Assembly: GCF_013373865.1 (NCBI RefSeq)
Contig: NC_050474.1
Span: 13,455,045-13,519,044 of the forward strand
From: Monomorium pharaonis
Taxonomy: Eukaryota > Arthropoda > Insecta > Hymenoptera > Formicidae
Direction: 5' to 3'
Length of the DNA: 64,000 nucleotides
Part shown: positions 33,960-45,592 of the stretch, piece by piece
Layout: each line of letters opens with the position of its first letter
Position numbering within the stretch: position 1 is the first letter of the stretch
Translations under genes and position numbers: made by a program
The notes under the pieces: model-generated
Database searches by the model: none
What the model was told of the DNA's origin: nothing
The model's input: only the letters and a program-made list of their open reading frames with translations

Positions 33960-34172
33960 TATTTTCTTAAGACGTCAAAATAACGGCGACTACCTAGAAT
34001 AGTCATAAAAAATGACGTTAAAATGTCGTCTTTATTGTGACGTCAACAGTCTGTGACATTAGACCAATATAATTTTAACGTCATTAAGACGTCAATTAGT
34101 GACGTCAATAATAGTTAGGGAATGACCAAAATTTGACGTAAAAATAACTTGTGTTTGCTACCTGGGTAGCTA
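33960..34172. mobile_element. GACGTC-rich palindromic element with GCTACCTGGGTA end
   Basis: Inverted words gacgtca/tgacgtc fill the interval. The right end tttgctacctgggta parallels the other CTGGG ends. The left end is unclear. 33603-33959 holds no gene. Confidence 0.5.
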
Positions 34173-34179
34173 TAGCCTG

Positions 34180-35027
34180 CTCCTGCTTCTCAAGTTTTTC
34201 TCGATGTCTCCTTTCTTTTTCAAGTTCTTTCTGTTGAGAATCTTGTCTCATTCACATGGTCCATTCGTCAAGGCTTCTTTCAACTCGACTTTTTCTATGA
34301 GATGATGCTGCTTCGTATATTTCATCTTGCTCTTAAAACATAGCCGTTTACGCAAAGTGCTAGCAATGGCAACGGTTTTAATGCATGGTTTGTCTCCCAA
34401 GACTTCTTCCATATCTTCATAAAATTTGCATGTCTTTGGCTCTCCACCTGTTGAATTCGCATTATAGTCCTTTACTTTGACATAATTCTGTCAGACGTTT
34501 TTGAATTTTGCATTGGTAAAATCCAATCAGGATTTCTCTTCTGTAATTTTGTAGCTATTTGACGCCACATCACTTCATTACGTACTTTAAAACTTTTAAA
34601 TAATGGTTAATTTTTTTTCATAAATTGATCAATTTCTTTACGGCGTATTCATCTTTCCAAGATGCAGCTGAAATAAAAATAGAAAAGAAAAATTAATTAG
34701 AAAGCCTAACATGAAAAAGACATATTAATTATTATGAAATACTTATTAGTAATGGTATACCTAATTGAGAATCTTCAGATTTCGTTGCTGTTTTAGCAGG
34801 AGTGCTGCAGGTGACTGCAGCATCTGCTGCAGTTTTATCTGTTGATGTTGTAATAACAGAAATTAAAGGAATATAATTTATCAATTAAAAAAACTATATA
34901 TGTGACAATTGCATACCACGAGGTAAACTTGTTGCACATTCTTGAGCTTCTGGATTAACCTTTGTCGTGGTCGAAGATAGCAGTTCTTGCACTAATTCAC
35001 TAGGAATTGGTAATATAACTCTGAGCT
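34180..35027 (-). pseudogene. Myb/SANT-like DNA-binding protein remnant, several exons
   Basis: Read on the minus strand: an exon near 35027-34916 ending at a gtatgc donor, a second near 34880-34765 ending at gtatac, and a third from about 34672 on. The third has the SANT-like start SWKDEYAVKKLI and a later KFYEDMEEVLGDKP phrase. Stops and frame changes occur, for example TGA near 34620. Such MADF/Myb-like proteins are the accessory ORF of PIF/Harbinger transposons and also occur as stand-alone insect families. No DDE partner is visible here. Confidence 0.6.
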
Positions 35028-35161
35028 AAAAGAATGAAAACATTAAATATTTATGAAGTAGAACTTAACATATATTTGATATATATAAGATAATTATATA
35101 AGATAACCTCTAATGTCATGTATTATTTTACAAAATAACTTTACTACATTATATTCACTAT

Positions 35162-35318
35162 CCACCAAACACTAAGTTACATGTAACGTACCTGTTAGTT
35201 GTAATTTCCCACTCAACAATGTAGTTGTAATATAACGCGTGTGTTATATTGCAATTATATTATTGAGTGGGAAATTACAACTAACAGGCACGTTACATGT
35301 AACTTTGTGTTTGCTGGG
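35162..35318. mobile_element. Near-perfect palindromic MITE (GCAAACAC ends)
   Basis: The arms run from ccaccaaacac to gtgtttgctggg. They share agttacatgtaacgt, cctgttagttgtaatttccc and more, so nearly the whole 157 bp pairs. The centre is near 35240. Confidence 0.85.
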
Positions 35319-35797
35319 CAATTACGTTTTGTTCGCGACTCGGCGACGAGATCGCTGGTTAGCCCCTGAGGATGTTAAGCAGGGTGAGAGGACGTTCGTG
35401 GAACAGGTGTTAAATAAAATGCACTGCGATTACGTGTCACGTGGATTCATTGTGAGAGTCGTACCGTATATTTATCACAGATTTTAATTGATACACATTA
35501 CACGCGTTTACTGTTTAATGAGCACACGAATAAATGTCTGGATGAGAATAATGTCTTGATCACGTACACGGGAAAGATTATATGAATCTGTTACCGATCG
35601 TTATGATGATGTCCGTGAGCCATTATCACGCGGCGCCGGCGTGCGCGTAGCGTAGTAAGCTTAAGCCTCTCGATCGATGCATTAAAGCAGTACGGATGAC
35701 TCAATAATAATTAAATGAGTCCTTCCTTGAGTAATCGTCGGATGAATCTCCTATGATCTCACGAAAAGATTCGAGCACCAAAACTATGTCGAAACAG
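35319..35797 (+). other. Unassigned, includes a 55-codon open stretch
   Basis: 35322-35487 is more GC-rich than its surroundings and is open (phrase RRRDRWLAPEDVKQGE). I do not recognise it, and it may be a fragment of a host gene or element. The remainder has no feature. Confidence 0.25.
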
Positions 35798-35907
35798 CCC
35801 AGTGAGAAATAGTACATCGAATTGACATCGAATCGACATCGAAATGATGATTTCGATGTCGATTCGATGTCGAATTGATGTCGAATTCATTACCGTTTCT
35901 CGCTGGG
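35798..35907. mobile_element. 110-bp palindromic MITE (CCCAGTGAGAAA ends)
   Basis: The ends cccagtgagaaat and tttctcgctggg pair, and the interior is a direct and inverted series of gacatcgaatc words around tgatga near 35850. It is another member of the CCCAG-ended group. 35908-36668 has no gene; the minus strand has only short frames. Confidence 0.8.
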
Positions 35908-36861
35908 AATAGCACGATGAACGAAAGTGAACCGCCGCCATAGAGCACACCGAAGTAGATCATTCTGGTGATATGCGCATGCTGGTGCGCATGCTGGCGC
36001 TCATGCTGGCACACCACGATCTACGCGAACGATGATCAATAGCTGTTGCCATCTGACGTGACGGCGCAAACTCGGTACATGCTGAATTCCAAACACGTTT
36101 GTAAATAAATAATTTACAAATCAACTTATCAATAGAAATTACACAGGAATCTATTTTTAACACAATTTTTCACATGCAGCACGAGTATAAAATATTTGTA
36201 TATTTTATATCAAATATACTTATGCTTATTATATTTATTTTGTAAATTACAATCGATTGATGTTTATTGTTTCGCTTACCTTCAGAATCCTAGTATACTA
36301 ATTTTTTATCGTTATTAATCTCTATAATGTCTCCTATGTTTTTGGACATAGTCATTTTTATGATCTTGTATTTATATTATATTCCCGCGTTTTACTGACT
36401 CTCGATCGAGAGACGTTTACATTCTGCAAAAGAGCAGGGTGCAAAAGTCACTCAATCGAGAGCATCCAAAGTGTTCTTGAGTGGATCACCTAAGTAGCGT
36501 CACAGTAGTGCTCTCGGTTTCTAAACGGCAATTGGGAAGACGGGTGCACCCGGGTGGGGAATCTGAACGCAGCACATATTTTACATGTAGTTACCAGACA
36601 ACAACTAGATTATTAAACTAGCTACGAATATTTAGCCAGTCATGAATTAATGTCAAAAAACTTATATAGTCGGTACCATGGTGGAAGGAAGTAAGGCGTG
36701 CTCATACTAAAGACGCGTTTTCGTATCGCTCTGCGCATTGTACCAGCGGCCTCCATTTTTTAATTCTTGTATTTATGTCGGAACTGTCAGAAGCAATCAG
36801 AAGGCATTTAATCTTAATTTCAGACATTTGTAGGTTTATACTGTCTAAGTATCGGAGCACT

Positions 36862-37276
36862 ATGCCTTCACGTGCAGTGAAAAGTTGCTCAAATTATACA
36901 GGGAAAAAGGGATCTGGAAATCTAAAGTTTTTTAGATTTCCTATAGATCCCATTTTAAATGATCAGTGGAAAATCATTTGCCAAAATAAAAATCTTAATG
37001 TAAAAAATGGTATGTTACAGAAACATTTATTCTATCTCGTTGTATTTGCTAATACTAATTGTATTTAATCAAAGAAATAATAACAAAAACAATAATAATA
37101 AAGATTTTGTATGTGTATAGCTCGGATCTGTTCGATCTATTTTGATGCAAGTGCATATAATAAAGAGGCTTCATGGATGCGATCTATTCTGGGAAAAGGA
37201 TACTCGCCCAAAAAAACCAGAAAACTAAAAACAGATGCAATTCCGACAGAATATCTTGAATTAATTGTAAATAAAG
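36862..37276 (+). pseudogene. THAP-domain protein, two exons, P-like transposase N-terminus
   Basis: Exon 1 (from ATG 36862, or in-frame ATG 36775) and exon 2 (37121-37276) are joined by a 111-bp GT-AG intron at 37010-37120. THAP domains bind DNA through a C2CH zinc site. Here the start MPSRAVKSCSNY, the FFRFPIDP phrase and ICSIYFD are recognisable. The second Cys and the His of the C2CH pattern seem replaced by Tyr (CSNY; CSIY), so zinc binding is probably lost. A donor gtaata follows exon 2, but later exons of a transposase were not found. Confidence 0.65.
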
Positions 37277-37545
37277 GTAATAATTCTTTTTTATGTTTCT
37301 AAATGTATTAATTTTTGTATTTATTTTAATTTAATATAATATATTCATTGAGAATCCATTCATTGTATTTTCTTATTTTATTTTATCCTTTTATGAATTT
37401 TATGTAATTTGTACAGGAATGAATGATACGTCATTTAAATTTGCCACTAAAAAATGGCGGCCACTGAAACAAAATTTCATTGGCTGTTCAGAAATATGCG
37501 TAATAGCCATAGAGCTTGTATTAATGGAGGGGCCATTGCTATATG

Positions 37546-38282
37546 CACAGACTTCTATAATATACTAGACTGCTAACCTTGATTCCCTAGGCGTACCAGT
37601 ATATAATGTACATGTTGTGCATGACTGAATAACCGATCGGAATGTGTCATCTACTATGTATGTTGTACATTGTTCGTCAAGTGGAATGTATATGTACATA
37701 TATATATATACATATATGCCAATAAATGTCACATATAGTTGCTACGAGTAATTTGTTGACATTTTTAAAATGTTTATATATATATATATATATATATATA
37801 TTTAAAGAATGATACTTAATAATACTAATAAATATCATTAATATTAGGTTATTTTATACAAAAATGCTCTTAAAATGAGGTTATATTATTTGTCCTTTAG
37901 TTTTAATACTTAAACGAAAAGAAATGTATACCGCTTTCTTATATATATTTGGGCAGCCTTTTATCACATACCTTGGTTATTGTCATTTTATCTTTTTCTT
38001 TTATATTACAAGAGCAAAAGAATGATACGTTTAACGCATAAGTACGCATAAGCGTCCAAGGAGAACGCTCTCATAATCACATAATATATGTATATATTGT
38101 ATCATACATCTCACTCACTCCTCTAGTAATCCATAGTCGTAGGACTATAAAATATTAGCCACATTCCAATCGGTAATTCAGTCTGCCGCCTATGAGCTCC
38201 TATTTGTACATACTTTTCGGGTACACACTAAATGGAGAATATATAACGAGCCTAGCAGTCTAGTATATTATAGAAGTCTGTG
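37546..38282. mobile_element. MITE, 30-bp TIRs, 8-bp TSD GCTATATG
   Basis: The ends start cacagacttctataatatac and match as perfect inverted repeats for 30 bp. GCTATATG is duplicated at 37538-37545 and 38283-38290. It is 737 bp long without coding sequence. It inserted into the P-like element, so it is younger. An 8-bp duplication fits hAT or P superfamily. Confidence 0.9.
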
Positions 38283-38429
38283 GCTATATGCCGGAGTCCG
38301 CGCGGGGAGAATCGACAGAGACATGAATATATTCTCATCACTGATCTCATTAAAGTGGATATGGCATAGGACGAAATAAGTGTGACCAATTGAAGGTTGT
38401 AGTCTCTGTACACAATATGGCGGTGTATA

Positions 38430-39690
38430 CGAATACGAACACAGTTTACTGTGACGATGATACGAAATTCCACGTGTAATTAATTATCTATAGACGTAGA
38501 TGTGTAGCAGTTTTATCCAAAATATTACTTTTTTATAATAAAAATAGTAAAATAGTAAAATAGTAAGATTCCAAAATTAAAAAATGTGTTTATTGTGGAA
38601 AAGGAAGTGAAAATAAACAACAAACGTTCATAGGTGAGTAAGGTTAAGTCTGAAAAGTTTAATAATAATATGTTTAATATATAATGTATCTGGATTCAAA
38701 TACGTACCTCATAAGTACATAAGTATTTGTTGAATACACATTTTTATTATGTTGCTTTAAATTACAAATTTAAGTTTTAAGTGATACGTTTGTTTTGAAT
38801 TCATATATTTTATGTTATAAAATATATTTATAATGTAACATTATTGTCATTATGTTTAAATAGCACAGCATGTGACTTGCAAAGTTTAATAAAGCACGCA
38901 AAATAACATTTTTCTATTACTACTTTTCTATTACTATTTTCTAAAAAACGCGATAAAAAAATTATCTTATTTTCTATTTGCTTCTATGCTGTGCATGTAT
39001 ATAGTGCATGTATATACATTTTATTACGTACATTATAATATTTATACTTAAATATTAAATAAATCTATGCTAATCTATGTCTAATAGTTACTTTTTTTAC
39101 AAGCTGCAAGTATGGATTACTACAACACAATTAAGGACACGAGGACAAAATAAGCTATAACAATACCCTTTAAACTTATTTATAAGTTTAGTAGTAGTAG
39201 TATTATTTATTAGTAAAATTATTTAACAAGATGGTCATAAATAAAAATTTACGATTTTTAGACACCTGCAAAATTTTATTTTTTAATCTTTTATTTATCC
39301 TCTTATTTAATAAAATATTTATATATTTTGACTCAATTTATACATAAAAATGTTATATATTACCAAATATTTTTTTAAATATTACAAAATATTTGTTATA
39401 AAGTCACTTACAAATGTCACTTACAATTATAAAAAAATACATAATATTAAATGTTATATGTATGATATAAAACAATATTATAAAAATTCAAATAAACACA
39501 TTCCAGATTAATATTTTAGAACATTTCAAATTACTAAACATATACATTTTAATATATTTTGTAAATTAATTAATTTTTTAATTCATTTTTACTGGTTACA
39601 TTATAATCATATTTTATATTTTTACAATATATCTTATTTAACACATATATTTTGTGTTAGTCATTCAAATTTTCCGCCAAAAGCGTGTAC
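38430..39690. other. AT-rich centre of the P-like element
   Basis: No open frames of note and no repeats beyond short AT tracts. This is where the catalytic part of a transposase would be expected in an intact element. Confidence 0.6.
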
Positions 39691-40208
39691 GCTGACTACA
39701 ACTTTAATGGCTTCCGGTATTCTATTGGTCACACTTTTTTACCTCAGATTATTAGGGTATGCCATATCCACTTTAATGAGATCACTGATTCTCATATATT
39801 GTCTCTTTTCGTGTTGGACATTCCCACCACTCCGTTTTCTAGAAGGAAAGAAGCGCCACACATACGAGCAGTACGACAGGTACGAGTCTACTTACTTGGT
39901 GTCTACTTGGGCCTTAGGCTGTTACAATTAGTACAAAAAATTTTTACATACAAAAGTAATACTGTGCATTCATTGATCGGCATGCATCTTTTAGATTCTA
40001 AATTATGTACCACTTAATGAATGCACATTGTTATCTTTGTAAGCAATTTTTTTTCGTACGAGTTCGAGAATCGGGCCTCAGATTGTATAGTTACGAACCT
40101 GTTCCCACACGAAAAAAGACAGAATATATCCACCTCTCTGTCGATTCTCCCCGCGCGCGTCGCGATGCACCAAGGCCCCTCCATTAATACAAGCTTTATG
40201 GTAATAGC

Positions 40209-40601
40209 CATAGACTAACGTAGACGGAGTCTTTCGAAGAGGGGTAGCTGATTTTTGCGGTAAGGAGAAAGGCTAGGAACTTCGGTCAGTTCCATCGCAA
40301 TTCGACTATGTTCGGCATTATATCGTCCGTCGCTTACTCGCTCGCGCTTTCTCTCTCTCTCGCTCTCCGCTCGCTTTCTCTCTTCCTCTTGCAGTCATAT
40401 TCTCTCTCGCTCGCGCTCTCTTTCTCTCTCTCTCGCTCGCTCTCTTTCTCTCTCCCTCTTGCAGTCATATGTCAAATTATTAGTCAAATATTATCGAGCA
40501 TATCCGAATTCAACCGAAGTTTATAGAGTACCTCTTCACCCCGAATATCAGCCCCCTCTCGTCCTAAGTGATAGGTAATGCTCCGTCTACGTTAGTCTAT
40601 G
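40209..40601. mobile_element. MITE, 21-bp perfect TIRs, 8-bp TSD GTAATAGC
   Basis: The ends start catagactaacgtagacgga and are perfect inverted repeats of 21 bp. GTAATAGC is duplicated at 40201-40208 and 40602-40609. The interior has a tandem duplication of about 67 bp of CT-rich sequence ending cttgcagtcatat (about 40338-40402 and 40406-40470). It is 393 bp and non-coding. Confidence 0.92.
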
Positions 40602-40799
40602 GTAATAGCACACCTTACTTTTTTCCACCATGGTCGGTACTATGAACAACCATTAGGGCCTAAACACAATGCCAGACAATAGGTAATAGGAACATAAATA
40701 ATGAAAGGGAGAAAGAGAGAAGGATCTTCTTCTCTTTTTCTCTCTTTCTTTATTTCCTATTTGTCTTTATTGGTCTTTCCTATTCCATACTGGCCTTTA

Positions 40800-41345
40800 G
40801 GTGTACAAATAAGTTACCGCTGTTTGACAAAAGTTGGTGTCACCAGTAAGCTATGATTAAAATTGTCAGATGTAAAACGCCATTGTTGTAAGGTTGGATA
40901 TCTGTCAACAACATAACTTTGTAATATTAGTAAATTTTTATCAGTATAATATATTCTTTTGTGTGCGAAAATGTCGAGTTTTGAGCCAAATAAGCGTCAT
41001 TTGCGGAAACTCTTGATTTACTTTTTTAATTTGAAAAAATCTGTAGCTGAGGCGGATCGATTGCTTGTAGAAGCATATGGTGAGGCTGCCTTAAGTGAAA
41101 GAAGTTATCATGAGTGGTTTCAAAAATTTAAGAACGGTGATTTTGACATCGAAGACAAAAAACGTAGCGGAAGGCCGAAAGTGTACAAAGACGCAGAATT
41201 GGAAGCATTATTGGATCAAGATTCGTGCCAAACGCAAGAAGACAAGCAAGCGATGGACAATACTTCGAATAAAACATAAGGTTTCGTTCTTTCACAATAA
41301 ATGCCCAATTTTTGATTAAAAACGGCGGAAACTTATTTGTACACC
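40800..41345 (+). mobile_element. Internally deleted mariner element
   Basis: Both ends read ggtgtacaaataagtt (inverted), each next to a TA (40798-40799, 41346-41347), as in mariner insertions. The element is 546 bp against the usual about 1.3 kb. It keeps the start of the transposase and the extreme 3' end. Confidence 0.9.
40971..41279 (+). pseudogene. Mariner transposase N-terminus
   Basis: From ATG 40971 the protein carries the first helix-turn-helix of mariner transposases (phrases LLIYFFNLKKS, SYHEWFQKFKNGDFD) and the linker RSGRPKVYKD. It breaks after about 90 residues where the internal deletion joins the 3' end. The DD34D catalytic domain is absent. Confidence 0.9.
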
Positions 41346-41667
41346 TAATAGAAACCTTTAATTTTTATTTAGTATTAATATATTATAAAATATTTAGTTT
41401 ATATGACATAATATTGTGTAAAATATTTAGTCTCTTTTAATAATATGTTGAATAAAGATTTTTCCTTTATATATATAAAATATTTTTTATATAAAATATT
41501 TATATAATATTTTTAAAAATAAATAGAAATAAATATTTATAAATATATACTTATCATAATGTAGTTTATAATAATAAATTTGTGATATAGTTGCTATCTA
41601 GTTATTATATATAAAATATGGTATTCACTATTCCGATGACGCTGTCTTTCTTAAAATATATGATCTA

Positions 41668-41933
41668 CCCAGATAGCCACAAATGTATGTATGAGCACAA
41701 ATTGTTCTCATGTTGCTAATAAAGATGTTAGCATCTTGCTATGCATTTACGTCGTCCCTTGTGCTGTTATTTGCTAGCATTCGACACTGATCTTAAATAA
41801 TGCTAGCATAATGTTTGAAACGTGCAAAGAATTTTATTTCCGACATCGAATGCTAGCAAACAACAGCACAACGGACGACATAAATGCATAGGAAGATGCT
41901 AATATCTTTATTATACCAAACTGGCTATCTGGG
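41668..41933. mobile_element. Palindromic MITE, CCCAGATAGCCA ends, TA TSD
   Basis: The ends cccagatagccac and tggctatctggg are flanked by TA on both sides (41666-41667, 41934-41935). The arms of about 90 bp share words such as tgctagcattcga and tatgcattta. 266 bp long, no coding. Confidence 0.88.
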
Positions 41934-41947
41934 TAGTTAACCATTTA

Positions 41948-43281
41948 CCCACACAGCACGGGAAGCTCCCGGGGAGGTCCCGAGGAGCTCACAAAATTTT
42001 TCATAAGCTTCATTTAAGCTTCCAAAAAATTCGCACGGAGCTCCCTGGGAGCTGCTATGTCCGCTTTTAAGAGCTGCTTGAGAGCTTCATTTGAGCTCGC
42101 AGGGAGTTTATAAATTATGTTTTAAGAGCTCCCTGCGAGTTTCAAAATAATTCTCGGGAAATTTCTATATAAGCTTCCCGGAAGCTCTTATGTCCGCTTG
42201 TGAGAGCTCCCAGAGAGCTTAGATGAAGTTATCAGGGAGCTTATATAGAAGCTTCACGGGAATTATTTTGAAGCTCGCAGGGAGTTCTTAAAACATTATT
42301 TCTGAACTCCCTGCAAGCTTAAATAAAGCTGTCAGGGAATTCTCAAAAGCGGACATAGGAACTGCCGGAAAAAATTTTATTTTTATATTTTCTTAATTTT
42401 CAGAAGCTCTCTCTGAGTTGCGAAGGTCCACGAACTCTCTTCGTGTAACAAAAACAATATATATTATACTTTGCTGCTAGTGAAGTATTAACTGCTAGGT
42501 AAGCCGTGAGTGATGGTTTTCTTTTGTAAGCCTTTTGGAGTAAATTTTCTCACAAGAAGGAGGAGCGCCGTGCCTTCGCCTAGTGGCGATCTTATGAACT
42601 ATTCGCGGCTATATGACTATACATGCAGTACATTAATTTACCCAATATGTTCAATCTCTGGGAGTTTGTTTTGTCAAATTTTGTAAACTTCTTAAAAACT
42701 CGGCAAAACGAACTCCCTGGGAGCTTGTTTTGTCGAATTTTGTAAGCTCCCCGGGAGCTCAGCAAAACGAACTCCCTGAGAGCTTGTTTTGTCGAATTTT
42801 GTAAGCTTCTCGGAAACTCAGCAAAACGAACTCCCTGGGAGCTCGTTCTGTCAAATTTTGTAAGCTTCTCGAGAGCTCAGCAAAATGAACTCCTTGGGAG
42901 CTTGTTTTGTCGAATTTTGTAAGCTCCCCGGGAACTCAGCAAAATGAACTCCCTGGGAGCTTGTTTTGGCAAATTTTGTAAGCTTCTCGGAAACTCAACA
43001 AAACGAACTCCCTGGGAGCTTGTTTTGACGAATTTTGTAAACTTCTCGGGAGCTCAGCAAAGTGAACTCCCTAGGAGTTTGTTTTGTCGAATTTTGTAAA
43101 CTTCTCGGGAGTTCAGCAAAATAAACTCTCTGGGAGCTTGTTTTGTCGAATTTTGTAAGCTTCTCGGGAGCTCAGCAAAATGAACTCCCTGGGAGCTTGT
43201 TTTGTCAAATTTTGTAAGCTCCTCGGGAGCTCAGCAAAATGAACTTCCTGGGAGCTTAATCGGAGCTTTGTGCTGTATGGG
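41948..43281. mobile_element. 1.3-kb palindromic element with 59-bp tandem array, TA TSD
   Basis: The ends cccacacagcac and gtgctgtatggg are flanked by TA (41946-41947, 43282-43283). The left part (41960-42360) is palindromic around 42190 with gagctc/aagctt words. The right part is an array of 59-bp units. No gene. Confidence 0.85.
42655..43262. repeat. 59-bp tandem repeat, about ten copies
   Basis: Each unit has gaactccctgggagcttg, then ttttgtcgaattttgtaagc, then a palindromic gggagctc and cagcaaaa. Units differ by a few substitutions each. Confidence 0.92.
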
Positions 43282-43465
43282 TAGACTCATAATCAGTATA
43301 AACCGAAAATCCCTTATTACAGATCCTTACGTAAATTTAACGAATTTTTGAATTTTTGTCCGCCATATTAGATTCGCCTTTTTGAATTGTAAAAATCTGA
43401 CTCCAGATTTAAATTCTACGATCCAAAAAGCATAAAAAAATTCATGTACATTTTAAATACATAGA

Positions 43466-43960
43466 GTGGATATAATTTGCCAACGTTCGAAATAGCCACG
43501 CGTAAATTTGACCACATTCGAAATGGCCACGTTCGAAACGGCCACATTCGGAATAGTCACGTTCGAAATGGCCACGTGAAATATTGTACGGAGTTCAACT
43601 TGCCCACGTTCGAAACAACCACGTCCGAAACGCCCACGTCCGAAATGGCCACGTTCGGAATAGCCACGTTTGGAATAGTCACGTTCGGAATGACCACGTT
43701 CGAAATGGCCACGTTCGGAATGGCCACGTTTAAAATTACCATGTTTGTAAGGGCCACGTTTGGAATGGCCACGTTCAAATTGGTCACGTTCGAAACGGCC
43801 ATGTTTGGAAAGATTTTTTTCTTGTTTGCGTGAAAAGTTGCAAATCTATGTGGTGCAGAAAATGCTTTGCGCGCGCGCAAACACACGCACACACACGCGC
43901 GCGCGCGCGCGCACGGGCGGCCTTCGGCCCCCCCTCCCGCACCCATTCCGTCTAACAAGG
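43466..43960. repeat. 15-bp minisatellite plus GC-rich core
   Basis: An array of ccacgttcgaaatgg units (to about 43815) with the same leader as the one at 661. It continues through gcgcgcgcaaacacacgcac tracts to ggccttcggcc and cctcccgcacccattccgtc. That core is the reverse complement of the one at 12890-12960. Apparent ORFs here are repeat artefacts. Confidence 0.85.
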
Positions 43961-44104
43961 GAACCTCGCGAACTCGAAAATTCTGATTTTAATGAAACTT
44001 GGCATAAATGTAGAGGGGGTAAATACATGAATTTAGAAATTTATCGTAGCTGCCCATAAACGGTTTAAAGGGGTAAAACCACCCTTCAAAGATTGAGACA
44101 TTTT

Positions 44105-44371
44105 TCGTTTTCTCGATATATCTCGTAAACTAAACAAAATATTAAAAAATGTTTTATACAAAAGTTTTACAATAAAAGTACTTCTATCTAACTACAGTAA
44201 TTAAATTAAAAACAAAATTTTTTCTAAACAATTGTTTTTTAATTTTTGAAAAAAAAATTTTTTTCAAAATTTTATTAATGTAGTTAGATAGAGATATTGT
44301 TACCATAAAACTTTTGTATAAAACATTTTTTGATATCTCCAATACTTTTCGAGATATATCAGAAAAAGCAA
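44105..44371. mobile_element. Foldback element, about 90-bp arms
   Basis: The arms (44105-44195 and 44280-44371, inverted) share tgttttatacaaaagtttta and gatatatctcg. The middle is AT-rich. From 44372 to 45124 there is an unrecognised minus-strand frame of 87 codons (44819-44556) and AT-rich sequence. Confidence 0.65.
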
Positions 44372-45124
44372 AAATCTGCTCTACACTATGCACTGAAAAA
44401 AGCATGAGAGAATGCGATAGCACCGCGACGGAGAGCGTTAAAAAATATTTTAAAGAAATTTTTTATTAAGGTTTATTTATGATATTGAATATAATATAAG
44501 ATACTAAAAATATAATAAAAAAATATTAAAAAATTAATAAGTAATGCATTATTTTTTAATTTGCATTTTCATTACTCTGATTTAAAGTATATTGTTGTTC
44601 AATGTATAATGCCACACTAAAATATGTTAATTTTGTATCTAGACATGGATATATCTCTATAACATCCACATACATGGATTTATCAATATAAGAAAAGATT
44701 TTAGACGCGATACTTTTGCAAGATCGACAGAGAGCGAAATAATGCCTTAATTGACAAATCATATAGCCGATTTGGATTGGCAGATGTCGTCGATCTGCGT
44801 CGACTCTTTGGCATGTCACCGCTAATGGATCCGGACCAAGAAGTCTGGATATAAATATTTTATATTATATTATATTATTATATTACTACATAAATACTTA
44901 TGTAGTATATTTATATACTTATAAATAAAAATTAAAATTGAGATTGAATTAAAATGTAATTAGAAAAAACAAAACCAATATGATTTTGTTTTAATTTGTT
45001 AAATTTTAATTTAATCTTAATTTCAACTTTTTATTTAATTCGGACTTCAAAATCGTCTCAAAAATATCTACAATATATATTATAAAAAGAAATGAGATAC
45101 CTGTCACTACAAAATGAGTGAAAT

Positions 45125-45405
45125 CCCCACAAAAAAGGTAAAAAAGCGCCAAGTATACGCGCAAAAAACCCCCTCAAAAATGTATTCTTGTACAAAACAA
45201 TTTTGATTTGACATTACAAAATAAGAGTATGAAGTTTTTTTCTATAAAAGTAATGATATGAAGATAATGCGCCAACTATAAAAATGGATGTTTATACGAA
45301 CCAGAACATCTACTGTTTTATTATTATTCTTTGGCTGACGTTTATAGTTAATAAATATTTTACTATAAAAACTTGGCGCCGCTAAACCGAATAATTTGTT
45401 TTAAT
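45125..45405 (+). mobile_element. MITE with GCGCCAAGT/ACTTGGCGC ends, copy A
   Basis: It matches 48715-49027 (inverted) and 50583-50931 (direct). Shared phrases are agtaatgatatgaagataat, gcgccaactata and aaaacttggcg. The short terminal inverted repeat gcgccaagt makes it a MITE. No coding. Confidence 0.75.
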
Positions 45406-45592
45406 ACAAAATCGCTTTCTTACAATCTAACTTACATATTAAAATAATAATAATAATTAATTAAAATTATAATTTGTCTTACAACCAAAATCGTAATAAC
45501 ATTATATACGTATAACATTATTATACTCGTATGAAAAGGAGAGAGAGTTATTAAAATTACCATTTGTCTTACAATCGAAATCGTACTAACAT

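Larger units (their letters stand above)
36677..40632 (+). mobile_element. P-like DNA transposon with THAP gene and 8-bp TSD
   Basis: The element begins catggtggaaggaagtaagg and ends in a reverse complement of this with a few differences. GTCGGTAC stands on both sides (36669-36676, 40633-40640). An 8-bp duplication, ends starting CATG and a THAP domain at the protein N-terminus are all features of the P superfamily. The interior is largely replaced: the THAP gene on the left, two MITEs (37546-38282 and 40209-40601), a 1.2-kb AT-rich centre and inner inverted arms (about 37480-38420 against 39690-40208). No catalytic domain is seen. Confidence 0.8.

Noticed and set aside
35239..35487. 82-codon frame possibly from a host gene
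   Set aside because: Starts inside a palindromic MITE; the downstream 55 codons match nothing I recognise, so no product is claimed.
40308..40526. Leu/Ser-rich 72-codon frame resembling a signal peptide protein
   Set aside because: Translation of a CT-rich tandem duplication inside a MITE.
42655..43262. Regular array resembling a CRISPR
   Set aside because: The 59-bp units are contiguous and diverged, with no unique spacers and no cas genes; this is a eukaryotic minisatellite.
43477..43833. 118-codon frame with repeated RNGHV/ATFEMATFGM phrases
   Set aside because: It is a by-product of a 15-bp repeat, whose length keeps frames open. Both strands and several frames are open at once.
44556..44819. 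87-codon minus-strand frame
   Set aside because: No recognisable domain, start context or neighbours; left unassigned.
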